Below are positions 18,830-27,188 of a stretch of 64,000 nucleotides of DNA, one piece after another. Position numbers and translations under genes: made by a program. The stretch covers positions 66,674-130,673 of the forward strand of contig NZ_QKZV01000005.1 in the NCBI RefSeq assembly GCF_003254115.1. Direction: 5' to 3'. The DNA is from Hydrotalea sandarakina. Lineage in GTDB: Bacteria > Bacteroidota > Bacteroidia > Chitinophagales > Chitinophagaceae. Numbering within the stretch: position 1 is the first letter of the stretch; every line of letters starts with the position of its first letter. The notes under the pieces are model-generated. The model was not told the origin of the DNA. It saw nothing but the letters and a program-made list of their open reading frames with translations, and ran no database searches.

Positions 18830-19882
18830 CTATCCCACTCTTTTTTTCCAGCTTTCCACAATTTGGCGAATGGTTTCGGTAAGGCTGATGGTAATATCCC
18901 AGCCAGGATAATGGGCTTTCATTTTTCGCAAGTCGCTGTAATAGCAAATATGGTCGCCGGCACGGGGTTGGTCAACATAAGTATATACCTGTGCCTTACC
19001 GGTAAAACTTTCCGTTATTTGAAAGGCTTCCCAAATAGAGCAGGTATTGGCTTTGCCGCCCCCCAAATTATACACTTCCCCGGCGCGGGGTGTGGCAATG
19101 AAAGCTTCCATAAAACGGGCAATATCGTAGCTGTGAATATTGTCGCGCACCTGTTTGCCTTTGTACCCAAACACGGTGTATTGCTTGCCTTCCCAATTGC
19201 ATTTTACCAAATAGCTGAGAAAACCATGCAATTCAACCCCACTATGGTTAGGGCCGGTTAAACAGCCGCCCCTTAAGGCACAGGTAGGCATATTGAAATA
19301 ACGGCCATATTCCTGCACCATGATATCGGCAGCCACTTTAGAAGCCCCGAACAAACTATGCTTGCTTTGGTCAATGGAAAAAGTTTCCGGGATGCCTTCG
19401 GCATAAGCCGGATCGGCATAGTCCCAACGGGTGGGCATTTCCGTTAAAGCAATTCGGTTGGGCGCATCGCCATACACTTTATTGGTACTCATGTGGATGA
19501 AGGGGGCCTCGGGGCAATATTGTCGGGCGGCCTCCAATAGGTTTAAAGTGCCACCGGCATTGGTATCGAAATCGTCAAACGGTATTTGCGCCGCCTTATC
19601 ATGACTGGGTTGGGCAGCCGTATGCACAATCACATCGGGTCGGATGGTTTTTACCAAATCGAGGATGGCGCTGCGGTTGCGCACATCAATTTCATGGTGG
19701 CGAAAGCCGGAAATGCTGTGCAACAGGCGTTGTTGGTTCCAGCGGGTGTCGCCTGCCGGACCAAAAAATACCGCCCGTTGGTTATTGTCCACCCCATGTA
19801 TTTTATACCCCTGTTGGGCAAAATACAGGCAAACCTCGCTGCCCACCAATCCGGAAGAACCGGTGACTAATAATGTTTTCAC
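18830..19882 (-). CDS. Extended SDR sugar epimerase/dehydratase (CDP-tyvelose epimerase-like)
   Basis: NAD(P)-dependent nucleotide-sugar enzyme of 350 residues. The Rossmann motif TGSSGLVG (7-14), HTAAQPSH (87-94) and MSTNKVYGD (131-139) are those of CDP-paratose/tyvelose epimerase-like extended SDRs. The usual YxxxK catalytic pair reads F178-G-A-S-K182, so the tyrosine is replaced by phenylalanine; the DNA codon is TTC. Lys182 and Ser132/Thr133 remain. Either the subgroup uses another acid/base or the protein has lost redox activity. The gene is GC-rich compared with both neighbours and lies 3 bases from the next upstream gene. Confidence 0.85.
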   Translation of the reverse strand: MKTLLVTGSSGLVGSEVCLYFAQQGYKIHGVDNNQRAVFFGPAGDTRWNQQRLLHSISGFRHHEIDVRNRSAILDLVKTIRPDVIVHTAAQPSHDKAAQIPFDDFDTNAGGTLNLLEAARQYCPEAPFIHMSTNKVYGDAPNRIALTEMPTRWDYADPAYAEGIPETFSIDQSKHSLFGASKVAADIMVQEYGRYFNMPTCALRGGCLTGPNHSGVELHGFLSYLVKCNWEGKQYTVFGYKGKQVRDNIHSYDIARFMEAFIATPRAGEVYNLGGGKANTCSIWEAFQITESFTGKAQVYTYVDQPRAGDHICYYSDLRKMKAHYPGWDITISLTETIRQIVESWKKRVG

Positions 19883-19885
19883 TAT

Positions 19886-20644
19886 TTAAACTTTTAATTT
19901 ATATAATAATTTTACAAACCATTTACCCGGTAAACCTAATTGTTTTAAATGATAATTCCTTAATTCTTTATAATGACCCAACCTTTGGTTATTTTCATCA
20001 AAGGCTTCCCCAATAAAATGAAAATTCTTGCGCCGAATTTTTATTTTCTGCGCAAAGGGCAGTCCGTTTAAGTTGTAATTGTCATAATAACTTAATTCAT
20101 CAAGAATAGCAGGGTAAATAACAGAACTTAAAAAGTGTTGGTCATCATTATAAATTTCTAGACCTGCCTGAGGATATTGCTGCCACCAGTTTCGAATCAT
20201 TTGTTCCATGCCATAGGGAAAAAGATTTTTCATCCCCCAAAGTCCGCCCATCATAAGAAAACCTTTATAAAATACTGGATGATCTTTAATTAACAGAAAT
20301 TGTTTTCCATGCTGCATCCAATCTTCTATTATCCATTTTTCTCTGGTTGATAATCGGGAATCAGCATCACGAGAAAGAAAAAGTTCCACATTGGAATCAT
20401 CGGCGGGTAAAAATCGCCAGGTCATCTTGGGCAAGTTGGAACCCGTCATATCAATTACCTCCACATTTTTATATTGTTTGATTTGTTCCAGAAAAGTTGC
20501 CGGCACGGTATCATCTACATAAAATCGGCAAATAAAATCAGGAAACAGCCAAGCAGCGGTCTTAATATTTTCAATTGCCCCTAATAAATACATGGGCTTT
20601 GAGCCATAGAGGGAGTAAGAGACAACTCTTTTTTTTGTTTTCAT
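19886..20644 (-). CDS. Putative GT-A fold glycosyltransferase
   Basis: A 252-residue soluble protein. The central motif LFLSRDADSRLS (DAD at 93-95) resembles the DxD metal site of retaining GT-A enzymes, and KDHPVFYKGFLMMGGLWG with YNDDQHFLSSVIYP resembles their acceptor and C-terminal regions. I do not recognise a named family. Close packing (3 bases to the epimerase, 3 bases from the GT2 gene) supports a glycan role. Confidence 0.65.
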   Translation of the reverse strand: MKTKKRVVSYSLYGSKPMYLLGAIENIKTAAWLFPDFICRFYVDDTVPATFLEQIKQYKNVEVIDMTGSNLPKMTWRFLPADDSNVELFLSRDADSRLSTREKWIIEDWMQHGKQFLLIKDHPVFYKGFLMMGGLWGMKNLFPYGMEQMIRNWWQQYPQAGLEIYNDDQHFLSSVIYPAILDELSYYDNYNLNGLPFAQKIKIRRKNFHFIGEAFDENNQRLGHYKELRNYHLKQLGLPGKWFVKLLYKLKV

Positions 20645-20647
20645 TAC

Positions 20648-21547
20648 TTATATATGCCAAAGAATTTTATATCCAAATCTTTTTGGAAAATGAATCTCAT
20701 AAAATAATTTAATCAATATGATTTTAAAAGTGTATACATTAGATTGATATATCTTATTAAGTAATTCTTTATTGTCGTTTTTATAAAATGATATTGCAAA
20801 AAATTCTATTTTCTTTCTACATTCCTTAGAATATTTCGCATGCTTTAAAAAAATTAATAAATAATACTTTGTCCAATCAGTAATTTTATTTGAAACATTT
20901 TGCGTGTGAATTCTATAATAAGCAAGTTCACTATTAATATAATAAAATTTCGTTATCAAAGAGGCACGCATCCAATAATCATAATCTTCTAAAATATTTT
21001 GAGTATCAAATTCACCAACTTTTAATATAACCTCTCTACGAATAATAACAGTTAAAGCAGGGATAAAATTTTTATTTACTAAAAAATTAAAAATATAGCC
21101 AGAATGTGTTTCATCTGGGTTATTGATCAAAACTTTTTTTCTTTCATTCAAATTTGTGTCCTCTACAACAATTGCATTTGAGTAAATGACACCATATTCG
21201 TATCCAATTTCAGAAAATGTTTTTATAGAATCTTTTAGAAAATTAAAATGTAAATAATCATCAGCAGAAATTATTTTTATAAATTCTCCTTTACAATACT
21301 TCAAACACTTATTTAATGTTGCAGAAAATCCTATATTCTCATTATTATATATTTTAGTTGCATTTATTCCATATTTATTTAATTCTTCATTAAATATTTT
21401 TACAGAATTATCTCTGGATGCATCATCTGCAACAATGAGTTCCCAATTAGAATAAGTCTGATAAAAAATACTTTTTATACAGGTAGAAATAAAATTTTCA
21501 TGATTATAACTCACTATTATGATACTTACCAACCCATTATCTTCCAT
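20648..21547 (-). CDS. Family 2 glycosyltransferase
   Basis: GT-A transferase of 299 residues with [11 protein letters not shown] (7-17), ADDASRDNS (40-48) and the metal site SADDYL (94-99). [16 protein letters not shown] supplies the acceptor-side ED motif. It is one of the most AT-rich genes in the window, unlike the aminotransferase gene upstream, whose end it overlaps by 11 bases. A transferred specificity gene is the simplest reading. Confidence 0.9.
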   Translation of the reverse strand: MEDNGLVSIIIVSYNHENFISTCIKSIFYQTYSNWELIVADDASRDNSVKIFNEELNKYGINATKIYNNENIGFSATLNKCLKYCKGEFIKIISADDYLHFNFLKDSIKTFSEIGYEYGVIYSNAIVVEDTNLNERKKVLINNPDETHSGYIFNFLVNKNFIPALTVIIRREVILKVGEFDTQNILEDYDYWMRASLITKFYYINSELAYYRIHTQNVSNKITDWTKYYLLIFLKHAKYSKECRKKIEFFAISFYKNDNKELLNKIYQSNVYTFKIILIKLFYEIHFPKRFGYKILWHI

Positions 21548-22646
21548 TATAAAATTCTTTTATCGAATTAACAATAAACATTAATTCCTCGTTTGAAATG
21601 CCAGACCATACAGGAAGACTTAAACAAGTATTAGCCAATGCTTCCGCAATGGGGAAGTCACCCTTTTTATAACCCAAGTAGCTATAGGCTTTTTGTAAAT
21701 GCGGTGGTAATGGATAATGAATTAAGGTGCCAATACCCCGACTTGTTAAGTAAGCTTGTAAAGCATCGCGATATTGAGTTCTTATCACATATAAATGATA
21801 CACATGTGTTGCACCGGGCTCAACTATCGGCAAGAACAAATCGCCTACACCCTTTAGTGCTTCATTGTACCACTGTGCAATTGTTTGTCTTTCAGCAATC
21901 CACTTATTCAAATGCGGCAATTTCACTTGCAAAAAAGCAGCTTGTAATTCATCCAAACGCATATTGTAGCCGATACGTTCATTGTAATATTTCTGTTTTG
22001 AACCATAATTGCGATAGATTGCTATCTGTTCAGCATATTCGATGCTATTGGTGGTAATGGCACCTGCATCACCCAAAGCACCTAGGTTTTTACCCGGATA
22101 AAAGCTGGTGGCATTAATATGTCCAAAACTTCCGGTTAAACATCCTTCCCAGCTGGCACCTTGTGCCTGTGCATTATCTTCTACTACCTTTAAATCATAT
22201 TTTTTAGCAATATTTATAATGGAAGTCATATTGCAACTTTGCCCATATAAATGCACCGGTAAGATAGCTTTTGTACGGGAAGTAATGGCTTCTTCTAACT
22301 TCGCAGGGTCCAAATTATAGGTTTCAGTATTAGGTTCAACAGGTATGGGTGTAGCACCGGTATAAGACACTGCCAACCAGGTAGCAATATAGGTATTGGA
22401 TGGTACTATAACTTCATCTCCCACTCCTATTCCCAAAGTTTTTAATGCAAGGTGTAATGCATCCAATCCATTGCTTAACCCAACACAATATTTTACGGCA
22501 TTAAACTGCGCATAAGCAGTTTCAAATGCTTCTACTTCTTTGCCTAATACAAACCAATTGGCATCATAAACCCGTTGAAAAGCGGCTTGCATAGCAGCTT
22601 GCAGGGCATGATGCATGGGTTCAAAATTTACAAAAGGAATTTTCAT
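21537..22646 (-). CDS. DegT/DnrJ/EryC1 sugar aminotransferase (FdtB/QdtB-like)
   Basis: PLP-dependent aminotransferase of 369 residues that probably converts a dTDP-3-keto-6-deoxyhexose to the 3-amino sugar with glutamate as donor. Lys186 in [15 protein letters not shown] is the PLP-binding lysine, [10 protein letters not shown] (155-164) carries the ring-contacting Asp, and PSNTYIATW (82-90) is the family loop. Its neighbours, two FdtA-type isomerases and a beta-helix acetyltransferase, are exactly the enzymes of the dTDP-Fuc3NAc/Qui3NAc pathway, so the substrate is inferred with fair certainty. It overlaps the acetyltransferase gene by 4 bases. Confidence 0.9.
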   Translation of the reverse strand: MKIPFVNFEPMHHALQAAMQAAFQRVYDANWFVLGKEVEAFETAYAQFNAVKYCVGLSNGLDALHLALKTLGIGVGDEVIVPSNTYIATWLAVSYTGATPIPVEPNTETYNLDPAKLEEAITSRTKAILPVHLYGQSCNMTSIINIAKKYDLKVVEDNAQAQGASWEGCLTGSFGHINATSFYPGKNLGALGDAGAITTNSIEYAEQIAIYRNYGSKQKYYNERIGYNMRLDELQAAFLQVKLPHLNKWIAERQTIAQWYNEALKGVGDLFLPIVEPGATHVYHLYVIRTQYRDALQAYLTSRGIGTLIHYPLPPHLQKAYSYLGYKKGDFPIAEALANTCLSLPVWSGISNEELMFIVNSIKEFYNGR

Positions 22647-23200
22647 GCCGGAACTAATTGATTATTTTTAAAGAACCATGTATTACCATATTTGTCCTCA
22701 AAAGTATTATCGCCGGTTTGCCTCATTTTAGTCCCATCTTCGTTCATCCAGCCTTTAATGATAGCAGGTGAACCCATCATTAAAGCCCTGCCAGGAACGG
22801 ATTTATTAACTAAAGCACCTGCAGCAATCATAGCATAAGCACCAATCGTTATGCCGCCCATTATAATAGCAGCAGCACCAATACTAACACCCTCTTCAAT
22901 ACTCGTTATTTGAAATTGTGATGGATATTGTTTTGAACGAGGATATTTATCATTCGTAAAAGAAACATTAGGTCCAATAAATACTTTGTTACCCAATCGA
23001 ACTCCATCCCACAAATAAACTCCTGCTTTGATGGTAACTTCATCCCCTATAATCACATCATTTTCAATAAAAGTGTGACAATTGATATTGCAATTTTTTC
23101 CAATTTTAGCACCATTTAAAATAATGGCATATTGCCAAATCATTGTATTCTCACCGATATTGTTTGATTGAACCGATGCCAATGGATGTATGATACACAT
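22643..23200 (-). CDS. Beta-helix sugar N-acetyltransferase (FdtC/QdtC/WlbB-like)
   Basis: Left-handed beta-helix acyltransferase of 185 residues with many hexapeptide turns ([40 protein letters not shown]). It probably acetylates the 3-amino group made by the adjacent aminotransferase, giving dTDP-Fuc3NAc or dTDP-Qui3NAc. The loop [14 protein letters not shown] and the extended C-terminal GWMNEDG region are typical of the N-acetyltransferase branch. The gene overlaps the aminotransferase start by 4 bases. Confidence 0.85.
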   Translation of the reverse strand: MCIIHPLASVQSNNIGENTMIWQYAIILNGAKIGKNCNINCHTFIENDVIIGDEVTIKAGVYLWDGVRLGNKVFIGPNVSFTNDKYPRSKQYPSQFQITSIEEGVSIGAAAIIMGGITIGAYAMIAAGALVNKSVPGRALMMGSPAIIKGWMNEDGTKMRQTGDNTFEDKYGNTWFFKNNQLVPA

Positions 23201-23220
23201 ATATTATTATAATTATTTAC

Positions 23221-23655
23221 TCAAGAACGTTTCAGTAATAAAAATTGATTATAATCACGTATATAATCGTTCGTACTATACAATTCAGAAGCCAATACCA
23301 AACAAATGGAACCGGAAGAGAAGTTGATTTCTGATGCCCAAATTCCCGGTGGTATATGTAATCCTAAATATGGTCTGTTTAATTGTACAATTCTTTGCGT
23401 TTTCCCATCATCTAATGAAACTTCGAATGAACCACTGGCAGCGATTAAAAATTGATGACAATTATAATGTGCATGTGCTCCTCTGGATTCACCACCCGGA
23501 ATATCATATAAATAAAATATTCTTTTTATTTTGAATGGAATTTGTACATTATTTTCAATAACAGTAATATTACCTGAACGATTGGCAATTTTATTCAATT
23601 CAATAACAGAACAATCAAAAACCTTAAAGTTTTTTATTTTTTCATTCTTATCCAT
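23221..23655 (-). CDS. dTDP-sugar 3,4-ketoisomerase, FdtA/QdtA family (canonical HAH copy)
   Basis: Cupin-type isomerase of 144 residues that should convert dTDP-4-keto-6-deoxyglucose to the 3-keto sugar. The active-site pair His61 and His63 in GGESRGAHAH matches the two histidines known to be required in FdtA/QdtA. IAASGSFEVSLDDG and YLGLHIPPGIW are further cupin strands. It overlaps the preceding FdtA-like gene by 22 bases, so the two are translated together, and it precedes the acetyltransferase and aminotransferase of the same pathway. Confidence 0.9.
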   Translation of the reverse strand: MDKNEKIKNFKVFDCSVIELNKIANRSGNITVIENNVQIPFKIKRIFYLYDIPGGESRGAHAHYNCHQFLIAASGSFEVSLDDGKTQRIVQLNRPYLGLHIPPGIWASEINFSSGSICLVLASELYSTNDYIRDYNQFLLLKRS

Positions 23656-24044
23656 TCACAAAAAGTTGAAAAATCACGAATATAATCTTCTGAGTCATAC
23701 ATTTTATCACTCGCAATCAGTGCTAGGGCATTGGTAGAAAAGTTTTCTAAGCTACGCCACCAACCGGGTGGCACATATAATCCGTAATAAGAACGATTCA
23801 ATAACCATCTTTTCTCTTCCTCCCCATTATTTAATACAACTTCAAAACTGCCACTCAATGCTATAATGAATTCTTGTTGGGTTTTAAATGCATGGCCCCC
23901 CCTTTTTTCACCACCCGGCACATCATATATCCAATAGGTTCGGGCAATGGCAAAAGGAATTTGATGATTATCCTGTAAAAAAGATAGGTTACCTCTTGGA
24001 TCCTGTATCTTCGGTAAAGAGATAATTTCAACTTGTTTAGTCAT
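23634..24044 (-). CDS. FdtA/QdtA-family cupin, diverged HAF copy
   Basis: A 136-residue cupin clearly homologous to its downstream neighbour (DVPGGEKRGGHAF, IIALSGSFEVVLNNG, GLYVPPGWW). At the active site the second histidine of HAH is replaced by phenylalanine (His51, Phe53). It may act as a 3,4-ketoisomerase with different stereochemistry, as a partner in a heteromeric enzyme, or on another sugar. Tandem cupins of these two types recur in Bacteroidota glycan loci as far as I remember, which argues against simple decay. Confidence 0.85.
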   Translation of the reverse strand: MTKQVEIISLPKIQDPRGNLSFLQDNHQIPFAIARTYWIYDVPGGEKRGGHAFKTQQEFIIALSGSFEVVLNNGEEEKRWLLNRSYYGLYVPPGWWRSLENFSTNALALIASDKMYDSEDYIRDFSTFCEWIRMKK

Positions 24045-24048
24045 TTTA

Positions 24049-24627
24049 TTAATTAATATATCGAATAATTTTTCCTGGATTACCGACTAAAATAGCATTT
24101 GGAGGCACATCTTTCGTAACTACAGTGGAATTGCCAATAACAGAATTCTCTCCGATTGTTACTCCTTTCAAAATAACAACATTATTACCAATGAAAACAT
24201 TTTTATGAATATGTACTGGTTTACATTCATAATTACCATTTTTTCGATTTTCAACAGATAACCCATGAAAATCAGAATCTAAAACTTCTACATTATAGCC
24301 AATGATTGTATTTTCACCAATATAGATAGAAGTTTTATCACAAATGATTTTTGCATTATTATTAATAATCACATTTTTTTCAAAAATAATAGTACTCGCT
24401 TTCGATCTGGCTTCAATATAAATTGAAGTATCAAAATACATTGGAGAAGGGTAATATCCTAATTGTACTTTTTCTTTGAAAATAATTTTACCACTCCCCA
24501 CAAAAAGAGTTGGCTGCTTGATTTGTGGTGATCCTTCTACTATTTTATAGTTGCTCAGATTTTGAAATAAGTATATGCGAATTAGTTGAAACCTTTTTGA
24601 AAAGAACTTAGCAAATAATTTAATCAT
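24049..24627 (-). CDS. Beta-helix O-acyltransferase (WbbJ/maltose-acetyltransferase-like)
   Basis: A protein of about 192 residues with hexapeptide repeats (IGENTIIGYNVEVLD, IGNNVVILKGVTIG, IGNSTVVTKDVPPN). SDFHGLS carries the likely catalytic histidine of the NodL/Mat/CysE class, and the ending AILVGNPGKIIRYI is typical. It probably acetylates a glycan hydroxyl. The start at 24627 is chosen because it comes one base after the wzt stop; an ATG at 24648 would overlap wzt by 20 bases. The gene is AT-rich, like the 3' part of wzt. Confidence 0.85.
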   Translation of the reverse strand: MIKLFAKFFSKRFQLIRIYLFQNLSNYKIVEGSPQIKQPTLFVGSGKIIFKEKVQLGYYPSPMYFDTSIYIEARSKASTIIFEKNVIINNNAKIICDKTSIYIGENTIIGYNVEVLDSDFHGLSVENRKNGNYECKPVHIHKNVFIGNNVVILKGVTIGENSVIGNSTVVTKDVPPNAILVGNPGKIIRYIN

Positions 24628-24628
24628 A

Positions 24629-25900
24629 TTAAAGGTCTTTGAACTCACATGTAATAAATGGATTTATACGCAAAAAACCTGGTAAATTATTTATATTATT
24701 ACCTATATATTCATTTACAATTTCAAACTCCACAACATGTTCAAATTTTTTGAGAACAAATCTTTGATCTTCGCCAAAAAGAATACTGATACTGTATGTA
24801 CCTGCATTGAGAGTATATCCTGGTATATTAAAATTTATTTCATATATTCCATGTTTTGAGTTTCTTTCAGTTGTAATCAAATAGGGAATTTCACAAATAA
24901 TAATTTCATCAGAATTTTGAACAATCAAACTTACAGCTAAATTAATATTCACTTTAACATTAATAAAAACTATATTAAAATCAATCCCTGAAGAAATCGT
25001 AATTACTTTTCCGTCTTTCGATCCAACCTCGAATTTTAATAATTTTATAAATGCATTTCCCGGTGCCTTTTCAACAAGCCCAATATAATTTAAATATGTT
25101 TTTTTTTCGCCTCTATTTTGATAATATGATACAGTATCTATTGTATTACCAACATATGTAATTAAACCATTTTCAAGCGCTATTGCAGATGTGCACAACT
25201 GCTTAACTGCTCCCATATTATGACTCACAAACAATACCGTTCTGCCGTCCTGCACACTTACATCCTTCATTTTCCCGAGGCATTTTTTTTGAAACTCAGC
25301 ATCGCCTACAGCCAATACTTCATCTACAATCAGTATCTCCGGTTCCAAATGGGCCGCTACGGCAAAGGCTAAGCGTACATACATCCCGCTGCTGTAACGC
25401 TTCACGGGGGTGTCCACATAGCGTTCTACCCCGGCAAAATCCACAATGGCATCAAACTGTCGGTTAATTTCCTTTCGGGTCATGCCCAGTATGGCTCCAT
25501 TCAGGTAAATATTTTCCCGACCGGTTAATTCGGGATGAAAACCCGTACCCACTTCCAATAAACTGGCTATACGCCCCCGCACTTTAATGCGGCCGGTGGT
25601 GGGTGCCGTGGTCTTAGACAGTATTTTTAATAAGGTACTCTTACCCGCCCCATTGCGCCCGATAATGCCCACTACTTCGCCGGGTTGTACACTGAAGTTA
25701 ATGTCTTTCAAAGCCCATACATATTCGCTGTCGCCCTTGGTACTGCGGTCATTTACCTCGCCTATACGGGCAAAGGGGTCTTCCTTGCCCCGAACCTTGT
25801 ACCACCAACGTTTTAAATCGTGGCTTAACGTGCCGGTGCCTACTTCGCCCAGCCGATATTGCTTGCTTAAATGTTCTACCTGTATAATGGGTTGTGACAT
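24629..25900 (-). CDS. wzt: Polysaccharide ABC transporter ATP-binding protein with C-terminal glycan-binding domain
   Basis: ATPase of an O-antigen/teichoic-acid-type exporter, 423 residues. It has Walker A GRNGAGKS (81-88), signature YSSGM (169-173), Walker B ILIVDE (189-194) and switch His227 in FVSHNMG. Residues from about 250 onward form a beta-rich domain like the carbohydrate-recognition domain of Wzt proteins, which checks the chain end before export. DNA for the ATPase half is of ordinary composition and turns AT-rich near 25200, right after the switch histidine. This suggests that the specificity domain was exchanged. The permease partner gene is upstream. Confidence 0.92.
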   Translation of the reverse strand: MSQPIIQVEHLSKQYRLGEVGTGTLSHDLKRWWYKVRGKEDPFARIGEVNDRSTKGDSEYVWALKDINFSVQPGEVVGIIGRNGAGKSTLLKILSKTTAPTTGRIKVRGRIASLLEVGTGFHPELTGRENIYLNGAILGMTRKEINRQFDAIVDFAGVERYVDTPVKRYSSGMYVRLAFAVAAHLEPEILIVDEVLAVGDAEFQKKCLGKMKDVSVQDGRTVLFVSHNMGAVKQLCTSAIALENGLITYVGNTIDTVSYYQNRGEKKTYLNYIGLVEKAPGNAFIKLLKFEVGSKDGKVITISSGIDFNIVFINVKVNINLAVSLIVQNSDEIIICEIPYLITTERNSKHGIYEINFNIPGYTLNAGTYSISILFGEDQRFVLKKFEHVVEFEIVNEYIGNNINNLPGFLRINPFITCEFKDL

Positions 25901-26025
25901 AGCATAAATTTACCTGTTTTTTGAAATGAAGCTCCTTGCCTGCTGAACCCTCTTTGTGTCGTCAATAAGGGTTGATTGTTTCCCGGGGCTCATTTGCTTT
26001 CTTCATCAGAATACAGTGTGCGCAA

Positions 26026-26877
26026 TTATACCGTATCCATGAATTTGCGTTCTACCCGATTGAAAATAAGGGCACCCAGCACCAGCAATACCACCGTACA
26101 TACCACACTATAGGCCAAGCCTTCCCAGCTAACCTGTCCACTGCCCGTGAAAGCGTAACGAAACAATTCCACCAGCTCCGACAAAGGATTGGCATGAATC
26201 ACCATTGCATATTTTTTGGGCAGGGCACTCATGGGATAAATAACGGGAGTGGCATACATGAGCAATTGTACACCAAACGTGAGCAGGAAAATCAGGTCGC
26301 GGTATTTGGTGGTGAGGGCACTGATGATCATGCCCAACCCCAATGCCTGAAAAGCCATGAGCACCACCACTAAGGGCACCAACAACAAATAAAGATTGGG
26401 ATGCAGGTTGGCACCGCTGATTAAATAGTAGGCCCATATGAGGAGGAACAAACTTACCTGTATGCCCAGGCGCACCAAATTCGATACCACAATACTTAAA
26501 GGCATAATGAGGCGGGGAAAATATACTTTACCAAAAATATTGGCATTGTCGCGGAATACCGTTGCCGTTTTATTCAGGCTGTCGGCATAATAGTTCCAAA
26601 TGGTAATACCGGCTAAGTAAAACACCGCCATGGGTAAGCCATCCGTTGAAATTTTGGCAATATTGCCAAAAATGAGCATATAGGTAACCGTGGTTAACAA
26701 GGGTTGAATGAAAAACCAAATGGGGCCCAAAATGGTTTGCTTATAAGTCGCTACAAAATCACGACGCACCAGCATGATTAACAAGTCGCAGTAGCGCCAA
26801 AGCTCACGTAGTTTTAAATCCAGTAAATGCGCCCGGGGCTCAATGATTTCTGTCCATTCCGCTTTTTCTTCGTGCAT
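26026..26877 (-). CDS. wzm: Polysaccharide ABC transporter permease
   Basis: ABC-2 type permease of 283 residues with six predicted membrane segments. The cytoplasmic N-terminal part carries LVRRDFVATYKQTILGPIW, the amphipathic/gating region conserved in Wzm and TagG proteins, and ATPVIYPMSALP lies in the last third. It pairs with the ATPase gene 125 bases downstream to move lipid-linked glycan across the inner membrane. A gap of 311 bases separates it from the tyrosine kinase gene. Confidence 0.93.
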   Translation of the reverse strand: MHEEKAEWTEIIEPRAHLLDLKLRELWRYCDLLIMLVRRDFVATYKQTILGPIWFFIQPLLTTVTYMLIFGNIAKISTDGLPMAVFYLAGITIWNYYADSLNKTATVFRDNANIFGKVYFPRLIMPLSIVVSNLVRLGIQVSLFLLIWAYYLISGANLHPNLYLLLVPLVVVLMAFQALGLGMIISALTTKYRDLIFLLTFGVQLLMYATPVIYPMSALPKKYAMVIHANPLSELVELFRYAFTGSGQVSWEGLAYSVVCTVVLLVLGALIFNRVERKFMDTV

Positions 26878-27188
26878 AAGGTTTCATCAATTGTTTGATT
26901 GAATTGGGGTAATGAGATAATAAGAGTGGGGTAGTGTGGAAGACAAGTGTATTCAATTCCTTTTTGAGGGGTTGTTGTTTGTTCTGTTCAGGGTGGTGTA
27001 TTTTTATTTCGATAACAAGTCAAAGCCATTCGCCTTGGTGGGGCAGGTAGTGTCGGTGTGTTTCTGAGCAAATTTTTTAAGTTGTAGGTTGCTGCATCCT
27101 AAGTCCGGATGCATAAAATTTGCTTATCACTTCCCTCCATGCTTTTAAAGGGAAAAACCACAGCAGGGAAATGGCACTGCTCCCCCCA
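26878..27188. other. Non-coding gap between kinase and exporter genes
   Basis: The gap holds a small hairpin (TGCATCC at 27093-27099 pairing with GGATGCA at 27107-27113, 7-base loop). A weak, possibly degenerate relative of the GGTG repeat lies near 27035 (TTGGTGGGGCAGGT). No TAnnTTTG element for wzm was found. The hairpin could attenuate read-through from wzc into wzm, but no T-run follows it on the minus strand. Confidence 0.4.
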
